A stretch of 64,000 bases of DNA from Actibacterium sp. (GCA_016278325.1 JADQCB010000037.1:1-64000); one strand, 5' to 3'. Counted from the first letter of the stretch, positions 35,319-44,367 are shown. Notes: a model not told the origin generated them from the sequence alone. Made by a program: numbers and translations.

Positions 35319-36419
35319 TCACTCGGCGGGTTCGCTCAGCTCGCCGCTGTCGATCTGTTCCTGTTCGATCGATTCGAACAGCGCCTTGAAATTTCCCTCG
35401 CCGAAACCGTCATCGCCCTTGCGCTGGATGAACTCGAAGAAGATCGGGCCGATTACCGTCTTGGAAAAGATCTGTAGCAGGATCTTCGTCTCGCCACCGT
35501 CCACGACACCCTCGCCGTCGATCAGGATGCCGTGCTTCTTCATCCGCGCGACAGGCTCATCATGGCCCTTCACCCGGTCGAAGCTCAGGTCATAATAGGT
35601 ATCTGGCGGCCCGGGCATGAATTTCAGCCCGTTCCCGGCGATCGCATCGGTCGAGTCATAGATGTTCTCGGTGCCCACCGCGATGTGCTGGATCCCCTCG
35701 CCATTGTATTTCTTCAGATAGGCCACGATCTGCCCGGTCTCGCCGCGATCCTCGTTGATCGGGATGCGGATGCGCCCGCAGGGCGAGGTCAGCGCGCGGC
35801 TGTAAAGGCCGGTGAACTTGCCCTCGATGTCGAAGAACCGGATTTCGTGGAAGTTGAAGATGTCCCCGTAAAAGCGGAACCACTTGTCCATGTTGCCCTT
35901 GTGGACATTGTGGGTCAGGTGGTCGAGATAGTAGAACCCCACGCCCGAAGGATGCGCATCGTCGATCCAGTCGAACTCGGCGTTATAGGGCGAGGTGTCA
36001 TAGTAATCCTCGATGAAATAGATCAGTGACCCGCCGATGCCCACGATCGCGGGCACGTCCATGGTCTTGCCCGGCCCGTCATAGGGCGTGGCGCCCTTTG
36101 CCACCGCGTGTTTCAGGGCATGGTCGGCATCGACCACGCGCCAGCCCATCGACGGGGCGCAGGGGCCGTGTTTCTCGATGAATTCGGCAGCGTGCCCGCC
36201 CGGCTCGGCGTTGATCAGATAGCTGATGTCGCCCTGCTGCCACAGCTCGACCGCGCGGGTCTTGTGATTGGCGACATGGCTGTAGCCCATCTTCGTGAAC
36301 AGATCGCGCAGCGCCTGCGGATCGGGATGCGCGAATTCGACGAACTCGAACCCGTCGGTGCCGGCGGGGTTTTCTTCGGTGATCGTGGCTTTCGGCGCGT
36401 CATGCGGGAACGGACCCAT
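35319..36419 (-). CDS. hppD: 4-hydroxyphenylpyruvate dioxygenase
   Basis: A 366-residue non-haem Fe(II) enzyme that converts 4-hydroxyphenylpyruvate to homogentisate in tyrosine and phenylalanine catabolism. Two vicinal-oxygen-chelate domains are seen. VGFYYLDHLTHNV (near 175) provides the first Fe-ligand His. EGIQHIAVGTENIY (near 255) gives the second. FFEFIQRKGDDGFGEGNFK with ALFESIE near the C-terminus contains the Glu ligand and the gating helix. The ATG at 36419 starts at the conserved segment MGPFPHD. It is divergent from an Lrp/AsnC-type regulator that probably controls it. Confidence 0.96.
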   Translation of the reverse strand: MGPFPHDAPKATITEENPAGTDGFEFVEFAHPDPQALRDLFTKMGYSHVANHKTRAVELWQQGDISYLINAEPGGHAAEFIEKHGPCAPSMGWRVVDADHALKHAVAKGATPYDGPGKTMDVPAIVGIGGSLIYFIEDYYDTSPYNAEFDWIDDAHPSGVGFYYLDHLTHNVHKGNMDKWFRFYGDIFNFHEIRFFDIEGKFTGLYSRALTSPCGRIRIPINEDRGETGQIVAYLKKYNGEGIQHIAVGTENIYDSTDAIAGNGLKFMPGPPDTYYDLSFDRVKGHDEPVARMKKHGILIDGEGVVDGGETKILLQIFSKTVIGPIFFEFIQRKGDDGFGEGNFKALFESIEQEQIDSGELSEPAE

Positions 36420-36480
36420 GGCGTTTCCTCCTGTTCTGTCCTGCGTTGCGCGGAGGGTAAAGGAAGATTGCCGCGATGAT

Positions 36481-36527
36481 TGCGCAAATATTTGCATACG
36501 AACCCCGTCTCATACATTATTTGCGCA
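36481..36527. promoter_or_regulatory. Palindromic operator between hppD and the Lrp-type gene
   Basis: A perfect inverted repeat TGCGCAAATA (36481-36490) and TATTTGCGCA (36518-36527) lies in the 138-bp divergent gap. Inside the left arm is the complete 12-base palindrome GCAAATATTTGC (36484-36495). The arms are about 37 bases apart from start to start, roughly 3.5 helical turns. Lrp/AsnC proteins commonly bind such AT-cored palindromes, so this is the likely site for the divergently encoded regulator, controlling both genes. Confidence 0.7.
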
Positions 36528-36557
36528 GGTGAATTGGAAAATGCGCAGGAAACCCGC

Positions 36558-37016
36558 ATGAAGCTGGATGAAATCGATTCCCGCCTTCTCGCCGCGCTAC
36601 AGGATGACGCGCATCTGACCGCGCACCAACTGGGTGAGCGGCTGAACCTGTCGGCCAGCCAGGCCGGGCGGCGGCGCCAGCGGCTGGAGGCCGAGGGCGT
36701 GATCACCGGCTATTGTGCACGTCTGGATCCGGCCAAGCTGGGCCTCGGCGTGCAGGCCTTTGTCCAGGTCCAGATGGCCACCCATGCACCCGATGCGGCC
36801 CGGAGCTTTCAGCGCCTGATCCAGACCCATGCCGAGATCATCAGCGCCTGGACCCTGACCGGCGATGCCGATTACCTGCTGCGGGTGACTTGCACGGATC
36901 TGGCCGCGCTGAACCGCCTGATCCACGAGATCCTTCTGCCGCACAGCGCCGTCGCGCGGGTGCAAAGCCAGATCGTGATGAACCAGTTCAAGGCGGATGC
37001 GCCGCTGCCGATGTAA
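36558..37016 (+). CDS. Lrp/AsnC-family transcriptional regulator
   Basis: A 152-residue regulator. Residues 1-60 form the winged helix-turn-helix (LDEIDSRLLAALQDDAHLTA, then HQLGERLNLSASQAGRRRQRLE). Residues 65-152 are the RAM ligand-binding domain (GLGVQAFVQVQMATHA, with GDADYLLRVTCTDL near 115). The ATG at 36558 begins at the usual MKLDEIDSRLL; a start 26 codons earlier would add an atypical tail. It is divergent from hppD with an inverted repeat between them, so control of aromatic amino acid catabolism is the natural inference. Confidence 0.93.
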   Translation: MKLDEIDSRLLAALQDDAHLTAHQLGERLNLSASQAGRRRQRLEAEGVITGYCARLDPAKLGLGVQAFVQVQMATHAPDAARSFQRLIQTHAEIISAWTLTGDADYLLRVTCTDLAALNRLIHEILLPHSAVARVQSQIVMNQFKADAPLPM

Positions 37017-37026
37017 GGACGGATCC

Positions 37027-38913
37027 ATGGAAGGAATGCTGCTTCAGGCCACGATCTATCTGACTGCCGCGCTGGTGGCGGTGCCGATCTCGGCGCGGTT
37101 GGGCCTGGGATCGGTCCTGGGCTATCTGTTCGCGGGCATCGCCATCGGGCCGGTCATGGGTCTGGCCGGGTCCGAGATGGCCGACCTTCAGCATTTCGCC
37201 GAATTCGGTGTGGTGATGATGCTGTTCCTGATCGGGCTGGAGATGGAACCGCGCGCCCTTTGGGACATGCGCCACCGTCTGCTGGGGCTGGGCGGGATGC
37301 AGATCGTCCTGACGACCCTGGCGGTGATGGGCGGGGCAATGGCGCTCGGGCTGGTCTGGCAGACCGCGCTGGCGGCCGGGCTGGTGCTGGCGCTGTCCTC
37401 CACCGCGATCGTGATGCAGACCCTGAAAGAAAAGGGCCTGACGATGACCGAGGGCGGGCGGGCCACCTTTTCGGTGCTTCTGACCCAGGACATCGCGGTG
37501 ATCCCGATGCTGGCGCTGGTGCCGCTGCTGGCGGTCGCGCAGAGCCCCAGGCTATCGGCCGACGGCTCGGTCCAGCGCGCGACGGGCGAGGCGGTCGCCG
37601 ATGCGCATGGCCCCGCGCTCAGCCTGGTCTCCGGATTGCCGGGATGGGGCGTCACGCTTGCCACACTGGCGGCCGTCGCTGCGATCATCCTGGTGGGTCA
37701 TTACCTGACACGGCCCCTGTTCAGATTCGTCCACGGCTCGCATCTGCACGAAATGTTCACCGTCGTGGCCCTGTTGATCGTGCTGAGCATCGCGGTGCTG
37801 ATGATCATGGTCGGCGTGTCGCCGGCGCTGGGGACATTCCTGGCCGGCGTGGTTCTGGCCAACTCGGAATTCCGGCACGAACTGGAAAGCAATATCGAAC
37901 CCTTCAAGGGGCTTTTGCTGGGCCTGTTCTTCATGACCGTTGGCGCGGGGATCAATCTGCAGGTTCTGTTTGCCAATTTCGCCCCGATCTTCGGCATGAC
38001 CCTTGCGCTGATGCTGGGCAAGGGGGCGATCCTGTATGTGCTGGCGATGCTGTTCGGCCTGAAAACACGCGCCAAGTGGCTGTTCACGCTGGCCCTGGCG
38101 CAGGCAGGTGAATTCGGTTTCGTGCTGGTCAGCTTCTCGCTTCAGACCGGTGTGCTGACCGAATCGCTGGGTCAGACCCTGTTGCTGGTCATCGCGATGA
38201 CGATGTTGCTGACGCCGCTGGCCTTTATCCTTCAGGACAGGCTTTCACGGCGCCAATCCGAGGCCGCCGGCCCCGGGCGCGATGCGGACGTGATCGACGA
38301 GCAGCAGTCGATCATCATCGCCGGGATCGGCCGTTTCGGACAGGTGGTCAACCGGATGCTGCAAATGTCGGGCTATCGCGCCACGGTCCTCGACCACGAC
38401 CTTGCCACCGTCGAGCTGATGCGCAAATTCGGGTTCAAGAGCTTCTTCGGCGATCCGACGCGGCCCGAGCTTCTGCACGCGGCGGGGCTGGAAAAGGCGC
38501 AGGTCCTGGTGGCCGCGCTGGACGACAAGGCGGCCAACACGCGGCTTGTCGCCTATGCCCGCCACCAGCGGCCCGACCTGAAGATCGTCGCGCGCGCCCG
38601 CGACCGCGTGCATGTATATGAGCTTTACCGCGCGGGCGCCGACCACATCGTGCGCGAGATGTTCGACAGCAGCCTGCGCGCCGCGCGCTACGCTCTGGAA
38701 GATCTCGGCCTGAGCGATTTCGAGGCGAACGAGCTGGAAACCGCCTTCTACAAGCACGACCGGCACACTTTGCGCGAACTGGCCGAACTGTGGAAACCGG
38801 GCATTCCGATCGACCGGAATCCCGAATACGTGGCGCGCGCCCGCGAACTGGACAAGGACCTGGAGACCGCGCTGGTGCGCCAGGAAGTCGAAAAGGCGGA
38901 CAGCGAAACATAG
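37027..38913 (+). CDS. CPA2-family potassium/proton antiporter with TrkA-N domain (KefB/KefC-like)
   Basis: The protein has 628 residues. Residues 1-395 contain about 12-13 membrane helices (for example LYLTAALVAVPISARL-type start and VVMMLFLIGLEMEPR near 60). After that comes a cytosolic TrkA-N Rossmann domain near 425-540 (IIIAGIGRFGQVVNRML). The arrangement matches monovalent cation/proton antiporters that exchange K+ or Na+ and are gated by nucleotide or glutathione adducts. The ATG at 37027 follows GGACGGATCC and lies 10 bp after the Lrp-type stop, so the genes may be co-transcribed, though a functional link is not obvious. Confidence 0.92.
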   Translation: MEGMLLQATIYLTAALVAVPISARLGLGSVLGYLFAGIAIGPVMGLAGSEMADLQHFAEFGVVMMLFLIGLEMEPRALWDMRHRLLGLGGMQIVLTTLAVMGGAMALGLVWQTALAAGLVLALSSTAIVMQTLKEKGLTMTEGGRATFSVLLTQDIAVIPMLALVPLLAVAQSPRLSADGSVQRATGEAVADAHGPALSLVSGLPGWGVTLATLAAVAAIILVGHYLTRPLFRFVHGSHLHEMFTVVALLIVLSIAVLMIMVGVSPALGTFLAGVVLANSEFRHELESNIEPFKGLLLGLFFMTVGAGINLQVLFANFAPIFGMTLALMLGKGAILYVLAMLFGLKTRAKWLFTLALAQAGEFGFVLVSFSLQTGVLTESLGQTLLLVIAMTMLLTPLAFILQDRLSRRQSEAAGPGRDADVIDEQQSIIIAGIGRFGQVVNRMLQMSGYRATVLDHDLATVELMRKFGFKSFFGDPTRPELLHAAGLEKAQVLVAALDDKAANTRLVAYARHQRPDLKIVARARDRVHVYELYRAGADHIVREMFDSSLRAARYALEDLGLSDFEANELETAFYKHDRHTLRELAELWKPGIPIDRNPEYVARARELDKDLETALVRQEVEKADSET

Positions 38914-38923
38914 CGCGGGCATG

Positions 38924-38952
38924 AAAAAGGCCGCGGCTGCTGCGCCGCGGCC
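38924..38952 (-). terminator. Intrinsic terminator of carD
   Basis: On the minus strand GGCCGCGG pairs perfectly with CCGCGGCC across an 8-base loop, and TTTTT follows immediately. It ends 28 bases past the carD stop codon, a textbook rho-independent terminator. Confidence 0.85.
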
Positions 38953-38979
38953 CTGTCCGGGACTGGTATGCCGTTCGGA

Positions 38980-39489
38980 TCAGGCGGCGCGCGTTACCAG
39001 AACCTCGTCCACATGCTCCTGCGCGCGACCTTCATCCATACCGCTGACGGCCGCGACCTCGCGCGTGAGACGTTCGAGCGCGGCTTCGTAAAGCTGCCGC
39101 TCGGAATAGCTCTGCTCGCGCTGATCGTCGGTGCGGTGCAGGTCGCGCACCACCTCGGCGATCGCGATCAGGTCACCCGAATTGATCTTCTGTTCATATT
39201 CCTGCGCCCGGCGCGACCACATGGCGCGCTTTACCTTGGCCTTGCCCTTGAGCGTGGTCATCGCCTGCGAAACCACGTCCGGCGAGGACAGGGACCGCAT
39301 CCCCACTTCGTTCGCCTTGTTGGTCGGGACACGCAGCGTCATCTTGTCCTTCACGAAGGAGATCACGAAGAGTTCCAGCGAAATGCCGGCAATCTCCTGC
39401 TCTTCGATCGAGACGATCTGCCCCACGCCATGGGCCGGGTAGACGACGAAATCGTTGGGACGGAATTCGGACTTCTTGATTTTGCTCAT
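38980..39489 (-). CDS. carD: CarD-family transcriptional regulator
   Basis: A 169-residue protein of the CarD/CdnL group. It has the Tudor-like RNA polymerase-interacting N-terminal domain (NDFVVYPAHGVGQIVSIEEQE, by its core VVYPAHGVGQI). A helical C-terminal DNA-binding part follows (LKGKAKVKRAMWSRRAQEY). CarD proteins bind the RNA polymerase beta subunit and stabilise open promoter complexes; in alphaproteobacteria they affect rRNA transcription and growth. The gene has its own probable promoter (39648-39675) and terminator, so it is a single unit. Confidence 0.95.
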   Translation of the reverse strand: MSKIKKSEFRPNDFVVYPAHGVGQIVSIEEQEIAGISLELFVISFVKDKMTLRVPTNKANEVGMRSLSSPDVVSQAMTTLKGKAKVKRAMWSRRAQEYEQKINSGDLIAIAEVVRDLHRTDDQREQSYSERQLYEAALERLTREVAAVSGMDEGRAQEHVDEVLVTRAA

Positions 39490-39647
39490 TCAGTTGCTTC
39501 CTCGCAAGAGCACCCGATTCAACGAAAAAAAGGCGCCCCCGAAAACATCATCTTTCGGATGGCCAGTCTTGTTTTCGTCAAAAAACCACCTCGCAAGCGG
39601 GCAGCGTTGCGCATGGCGTTTCAGGTATCACTTCATCTTCTGACAGA

Positions 39648-39675
39648 TATATAGCAGAAAAATTGACCAATTCAA
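39648..39675 (-). promoter_or_regulatory. Putative promoter for carD
   Basis: Read on the minus strand TTGAAT (39675-39670) and TATATA (39653-39648) are separated by 16 bases in an AT-rich stretch, about 160 bases upstream of the carD ATG. That implies a leader of roughly 150 bases without visible structure. Confidence 0.4.
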
Positions 39676-39726
39676 AGCGCCGCAGCGCAGAACGACGCTT
39701 AAAGGCTTAAACAAAAGGCAAATTAT

Positions 39727-39746
39727 GCGCGCCGACGACGGCGCGC
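39727..39746 (-). terminator. Terminator of fdxA
   Basis: GCGCGCCG and CGGCGCGC form a perfect 8-bp stem with a 4-base loop 38 bases past the fdxA stop. On the minus strand it is followed by ATAATTTGCCTTTTG, a broken T-rich tail. It probably ends the helicase-S4-fdxA transcript. Confidence 0.6.
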
Positions 39747-39783
39747 CCTGCCCGTTTCTCGCCCGAATCGCGGCGAATCGATG

Positions 39784-40122
39784 TCAGCCGCCCTCGCCCG
39801 GTGCCTCGGAAAAGTATTTCTCCAGCTTGTCGGGTTCGCCGTCGCGCTCTTCTGCGTCCGGCAACGGATCCTTCTTCGAGATGATGACCGGCCAGGCTTC
39901 GGAATATTTCCGGTTGAACTCGACCCATTTTTCCATGTCGGGTTCTGTGTCCGGCTTGATCGCATCGGCCGGGCATTCAGGCTCGCAAACGCCGCAATCG
40001 ATGCATTCGTCCGGGTGGATCACCAGCATGTTCTCACCCTCATAGAAGCAATCCACCGGGCAAACTTCCACGCAATCGGTGTATTTGCAGGCGATACAAT
40101 TGTCGATGACCACATAAGTCAT
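39784..40122 (-). CDS. fdxA: Seven-iron ferredoxin FdxA
   Basis: A 112-residue electron carrier with two iron-sulphur motifs: [17 protein letters not shown] near residues 9-25 and [12 protein letters not shown] near 40-51. The pattern matches [3Fe-4S][4Fe-4S] ferredoxins (FdxA, ferredoxin II type) followed by a C-terminal tail that wraps the fold. It lies downstream of the S4-domain gene on the same strand, a linkage widespread in Rhodobacterales. Its electron partner is not indicated by the window. Confidence 0.96.
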   Translation of the reverse strand: MTYVVIDNCIACKYTDCVEVCPVDCFYEGENMLVIHPDECIDCGVCEPECPADAIKPDTEPDMEKWVEFNRKYSEAWPVIISKKDPLPDAEERDGEPDKLEKYFSEAPGEGG

Positions 40123-40174
40123 GCGCTTGGCCTCATCTCACGTTCCGGGGTGTTAGCTAGACCAGCACCAGGGA

Positions 40175-40552
40175 TCATTCAAGCGGCCCGCCGCGGTAAA
40201 GGTCGAGCGTCCGGCGATCTTTCTTCGTCGGGCGCCCTTTTCCGTCGAATCGCGGCGCCGCCGGAACATCTTCCCGCGCCGGCGTCAGGTCGTCGTAAAG
40301 CGTCCGGGCCTCGGCGGCCGGTCCGCGCCGTGTGCCCGGCGCGCGAATCCGCACCACCCGGATCCGTGGCCCCTGTGCAAAGGTCAGGGTATCGCCGGTG
40401 CCCACCTTCTGCGCCGGTTTGGATACCTTCGCGGCATTCACCCGCACATGACCGCCAGCCACGACCCTGGCCGCCAGGCTGCGCGTCTTGAAGAACCGCG
40501 CATGCCACAGCCACTTGTCGAGCCGGATCGAAGGATTGTCGTCCGGCGGCAA
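40175..40552 (-). CDS. S4-domain RNA-binding protein (Hsp15/HslR-like)
   Basis: A 125-residue protein with an S4 RNA-binding domain at residues 8-55 (IRLDKWLWHARFFKTRSLAA, then GGHVRVNAAKVSKPAQ), and a basic C-terminal tail. HslR recycles 50S subunits carrying a nascent chain after heat shock. The start is TTG at 40552, one base after the helicase stop, with AAGGA about 12 bases upstream inside the helicase gene, so the two are coupled. The homology is clear, the exact role inferred. Confidence 0.92.
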   Translation of the reverse strand: MPPDDNPSIRLDKWLWHARFFKTRSLAARVVAGGHVRVNAAKVSKPAQKVGTGDTLTFAQGPRIRVVRIRAPGTRRGPAAEARTLYDDLTPAREDVPAAPRFDGKGRPTKKDRRTLDLYRGGPLE

Positions 40553-40553
40553 T

Positions 40554-43436
40554 CTATTTCTTGTCCTTCAGCCCCATCAAGGCGGCGGCGAAAGGATTGT
40601 CCGGGTCGATCGGCTTTTCCTTTTTCGGCGGGCGGGCCTGATAGGTCTTGTTCGCCGGCGCCTTTTCGTCGCGTCGGCCACCGGGCTTGCCTTTCTGCCG
40701 CCCCTTGCCCTGCTGCGGGCGCGCGCCCTTCTGGCCGCGCCCCGGTCGGCGCGGTGCCCAGGTGAAGGTATAGAACACTTCGATTTCGGGCGCCTCGACA
40801 CCCGCATCCGGCGCAGTTCCGGCCGGGGTTTCGCCCTCGGCGACCTCGGGAATCGGCGCCGGATCGGCGTCGTCCGGCGCGGCGGTCTCGGCCACCGGCG
40901 CAACGCCGTCATCGGGCAGTGTCTCGATGCCGGCGGGGGTCTCGGGTTCCGGCGGGGCGACCTGGGCGCCTGCGGCATCCTCCTGCGCTGCGTCGATCAC
41001 CGGCGTCCCGGGCTCGGGTGTCTTGTCTTGCGCCCCGGGCACCACCGCATCCACCGGCTTGACCTTCTCGCGTTCGCCGCGTTCGACCTTGTAACCCAGG
41101 CCCTGCATGAGATCGGCGAACTGCTCGGCCGTCATGCCGGTGATCGACAGCATGTCGGGCGTGGCTTCGAACCCGCCGCGGCTGTCCTGCGGGCGCAGAA
41201 GGTCGGCCAAACGCTCCAGCATGTCGATCCGGATCGCGCGCTGTCCGGCCGGCCGATAGCCCGACAGGGTATAATACCCCTCCGGAACATCCTCGGCGCG
41301 CGGGATCGTGACCAGACCCGGCGGCGGGCTTTCCGGGAATTCATCCAGCCCCCGGGAAAGCGCCCAGAGAACCAGCCGCAACCGCGTGGGCGCGGGTTTC
41401 AGCAGCAGCGGCATGAACACGGTATACTGGCCGAAGCGCACCCCGTGCTTGCGCAATGCGGCGCGCGCCTCCTGGTCCAGCTCCTTGACCTCGGCGGCCA
41501 CCTTCTCGCGCGCGATGAGCCCCAGCTCTTCCACCATCCGGAACGCGAAGCCGCGGGCAAGGCCGGTCAGGGTCTCGTCGCGTTGCAGGGTCAGCAACGG
41601 CTCGAACTGGGTGGCGATCTTGCGGTCGATGAAATGCTGCAGGCGGCGGCGCACCTTCTCGGCCACGTCCTGGCCGGCCTCCTCGTCGACGAAGGCTTCG
41701 ACGCGGGGGGCAAGGGCATCCGAACCGGCGACGAGTTTGCCCACCGCGCGATCGCCCCACATCAGGCCGCCCTGCTCGGTATAGTCGATCTCGGTATCGG
41801 GCGCGTTATAGAACCTGTCCGCGCGCAGATGGAATTCGGGGCGCAGCGCGGCAAGACCGGCCTGGCGCAGGGTCTTGGCCCCGTCCGCACCGCCGCTCGC
41901 GTCCTGGCGAAAGCGAAACCCGTCCAGACGGCCGACATATTGATCCTCGACCGTCACTTCGCCCTTGTCGTTCACCTCGGCCAACAGGCTCTCCTTCTGT
42001 TTCAACCGGCGAAGCAGCACGCTCGTCCGCCGATCGACAAATCTTCGTGTCAATGCACCATGCAGCGCATCCGACAGTCGGTCTTCTACCGCGCGAGTCG
42101 CTTCACGCCAATGTGATTCGTCACTCACCCAGCCCTTGCGTTGCGCGACATAGGTCCAGGTGCGGATATAGGCCAGCCGTTTCGATAACGTGTCGATGTC
42201 GCCATCCGTCCGGTCGATTCGCCTGATCTGCCCGGCCAGCCAGTCGTCAGGCACGGTTTTGCCATCGTGCAGGAAGGCGAATATCCGGTCGAGGAGATTC
42301 ACATGCTCGGTCGTCGAGATTCCGCGGAAATCCGGGATTCGGCAGACATCCCACAGCAGCCGGACATCGGGCGCCGTCGTGACCCGATCGCGGATATCGG
42401 GGAAATCGGCCAGGGCGCGCAGCGCATGCTGATCGTCGGCCTCGCGTGCCCGGGTCAGCCAGTCATTGTCGGTGGGTTTTTCCAGGGTGGCGATCAACCG
42501 CTCGATCGAGCCGAAATTCAGCCCCGCGTTGCGCCATTGCAGCCTGCGGATCGGCATGAAACGGTGGCTCGTGATCGCATCGACCACGCCATCGTCCAGC
42601 CTGGGCGCTTCGCCGGTGACGCCGAAACTGCCATCGCGCATATGCCGCCCGGCGCGGCCGGCGATCTGGGCCAGTTCGTTGGGCTGAAGGTCGCGCATCC
42701 TGCGCCCGTCGAACTTGCGCAGCCCGGAAAAGGCCACATGGTCGATATCCAGGTTCAACCCCATGCCGATGGCATCGGTGGCGACCAGGTAATCGACCTC
42801 GCCATTCTGATAGAGATCGACCTGCGCATTGCGCGTGCGCGGGCTGAGAGCCCCCATCACGACAGCGCATCCGCCCTTCTGGCGGCGGATCAGCTCGGCA
42901 ATGGAATAGACGTTATCAACGGAAAACCCGACGATTGCCGTCCTGGCAGGCATCCGGCTTATCTTTCGCGATCCCGCATAGGTCAGTTCGGAAAAACGCT
43001 CGCGCCGCATGAACTTCGCCTGCGGCACCAGCGCGGAGATCGCGCCGCGCATCGTGTCGGCGCCCAGGAAAAGGGTTTCGTGCAACCCGCGCGCATGCAG
43101 CAGCCGATCGGTAAAGACATGGCCGCGCTCGGGATCCGCGCAAAGCTGGATCTCGTCGATTGCCAGGAAATCGGCGCCGTTGTCGGTCGGCATCGATTCG
43201 ACCGTGCAGACCCAGTATTGCGCGCGCCCCGGCACGATGCGCTCTTCGCCGGTGACCAGCGCGACGACCGACGGGCCGCGCAACGCGACCACACGGTCAT
43301 AGACCTCGCGCGCAAGCAAGCGCAGCGGCAGGCCGATGACCCCCGTCCTGTGCGCGAGCATCCGCTCGATCGCATAATGCGTCTTGCCGGTATTGGTCGG
43401 CCCGAGGACCGCGGTGATCCTCTGCTCTTGCCGCAT
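40554..43436 (-). CDS. SUV3-like DEAD/DEAH-box RNA helicase
   Basis: A 960-residue helicase related to the mitochondrial degradosome helicase SUV3. Walker A is VLGPTNTGKTHYAIERM near residue 10, Walker B AIDEIQL near 91, and motif VI IAGRAGRHMRDG near 262, with GMGLNLDIDHVAFSG just before. The middle holds the SUV3 C-terminal domains. From about 790 the protein is acidic and Pro/Ala-rich, and then strongly basic (RPGRGQKGARPQQGKGRQKG), probably an RNA-binding tail. In alphaproteobacteria it is the standard partner of the S4 protein and fdxA. RNA unwinding during decay is the likely role. Confidence 0.92.
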   Translation of the reverse strand: MRQEQRITAVLGPTNTGKTHYAIERMLAHRTGVIGLPLRLLAREVYDRVVALRGPSVVALVTGEERIVPGRAQYWVCTVESMPTDNGADFLAIDEIQLCADPERGHVFTDRLLHARGLHETLFLGADTMRGAISALVPQAKFMRRERFSELTYAGSRKISRMPARTAIVGFSVDNVYSIAELIRRQKGGCAVVMGALSPRTRNAQVDLYQNGEVDYLVATDAIGMGLNLDIDHVAFSGLRKFDGRRMRDLQPNELAQIAGRAGRHMRDGSFGVTGEAPRLDDGVVDAITSHRFMPIRRLQWRNAGLNFGSIERLIATLEKPTDNDWLTRAREADDQHALRALADFPDIRDRVTTAPDVRLLWDVCRIPDFRGISTTEHVNLLDRIFAFLHDGKTVPDDWLAGQIRRIDRTDGDIDTLSKRLAYIRTWTYVAQRKGWVSDESHWREATRAVEDRLSDALHGALTRRFVDRRTSVLLRRLKQKESLLAEVNDKGEVTVEDQYVGRLDGFRFRQDASGGADGAKTLRQAGLAALRPEFHLRADRFYNAPDTEIDYTEQGGLMWGDRAVGKLVAGSDALAPRVEAFVDEEAGQDVAEKVRRRLQHFIDRKIATQFEPLLTLQRDETLTGLARGFAFRMVEELGLIAREKVAAEVKELDQEARAALRKHGVRFGQYTVFMPLLLKPAPTRLRLVLWALSRGLDEFPESPPPGLVTIPRAEDVPEGYYTLSGYRPAGQRAIRIDMLERLADLLRPQDSRGGFEATPDMLSITGMTAEQFADLMQGLGYKVERGEREKVKPVDAVVPGAQDKTPEPGTPVIDAAQEDAAGAQVAPPEPETPAGIETLPDDGVAPVAETAAPDDADPAPIPEVAEGETPAGTAPDAGVEAPEIEVFYTFTWAPRRPGRGQKGARPQQGKGRQKGKPGGRRDEKAPANKTYQARPPKKEKPIDPDNPFAAALMGLKDKK

Positions 43437-43447
43437 GTCCTGGCCTT

Positions 43448-44008
43448 TCAGAGTGTGACGCCGGAAACAGCCTTTTCCAGCCGCTCGATGGCCTGTCCCA
43501 GATCGGGCTCATGCGGGTGCAGCGCATGTGCCGCGCGATAGGCCGCCAATGCCTGCTCCTCGTGCTGCAATTCCTCCAGGATCGCGCCCAGGCCCATCAT
43601 CGCCCCGAAATGCCGCGGGTTCAGCGCCAGCGTTCGGCGAATATCCGCCAGCGCCGGGCCGAAGAGCCCCTTGCGGAAAAAGGCCGTCGCCCGGGCATTA
43701 TAGCCTTCGGCGAAATCCGGGGCGTGGTCGATCAGCGCCGTGAAATGGCCGATCGCCATATCGTAATCCCCGGCCTGCATCGCCTCGCGCCCGCGTTGCA
43801 AAAGCAGATCCATGGCCGGAGACCCGGATTTCGACCATTCGGTCCAGATCTGATTCTCCACCATCTTCCAGTTTGGCAGGTCCGGCTGTTTCAACTCGTC
43901 GAACAGGCTGTCCAGGCGATCGGACTGGGCCTGCACCGGCAGCCCGGACAGAACCGCCACGAAGCAGGCCGCGAAGATCTGTTTGAGAAAGCGTCGCAGA
44001 GTGTTCAT
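43448..44008 (-). CDS. Exported tetratricopeptide-repeat protein
   Basis: A 186-residue protein. The N-terminus is hydrophobic (LKQIFAACFVAVLSGLPVQAQ), a signal peptide with cleavage near AQA-Q. Then three TPR-like units are seen between residues 60 and 170: GDYDMAIGHFTALIDHAPDF, then AEGYNARATAFFRKGLFGPA and ALAAYRAAHALHPHEPDLGQ. It is expected to be a periplasmic scaffold. It lies 11 bp upstream of the helicase gene on the same strand and may be in its operon; no functional link is obvious. Confidence 0.85.
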   Translation of the reverse strand: MNTLRRFLKQIFAACFVAVLSGLPVQAQSDRLDSLFDELKQPDLPNWKMVENQIWTEWSKSGSPAMDLLLQRGREAMQAGDYDMAIGHFTALIDHAPDFAEGYNARATAFFRKGLFGPALADIRRTLALNPRHFGAMMGLGAILEELQHEEQALAAYRAAHALHPHEPDLGQAIERLEKAVSGVTL

Positions 44009-44076
44009 ATCATGAGCCAGAGTAATACTTGCGCGGGGAAAACCAAGACCCCGCCAGTCACAATCGGAGGATTTCC

Positions 44077-44367
44077 ATGAGCGACGTGATCGCGGGCGCC
44101 GTCAAGGCGCTGAACGAAAAGATCGAGGGCAGGTTCGACGGGATCGCCCGCTTCGTCATCGAGGGTGAAGGCACGCTGATCGTCGATGAAAACGGCGCCC
44201 GGGCCGGTGACGACGACGCCGCGGACGTGACCCTGACGGCCAGCGCCGCGGATTTCGAGGCGATGCTGGAGGGGGAGTTGAACCCGACCACGGCCTTCAT
44301 GTCGGGCAAGCTGTCGGTCGATGGCGACATGGGCCTGGCGATGAAGCTGGGGGCGGCGCTGGGGTGA
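44077..44367 (+). CDS. SCP2 sterol-binding-domain protein
   Basis: A 96-residue protein that is essentially a single SCP2 domain, with KIEGRFDGIARFVIEGEGT and the ADVTLTASAADFEAMLEGEL core, ending MSGKLSVDGDMGLAMKLG. SCP2 domains bind lipid-like ligands in a hydrophobic tunnel; bacterial members are poorly characterised. AATCGGAGG six bases upstream sets the ATG at 44077. It is followed 3 bp later by a lysophospholipase-like gene, suggesting a shared part in lipid handling. Confidence 0.9.
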   Translation: MSDVIAGAVKALNEKIEGRFDGIARFVIEGEGTLIVDENGARAGDDDAADVTLTASAADFEAMLEGELNPTTAFMSGKLSVDGDMGLAMKLGAALG

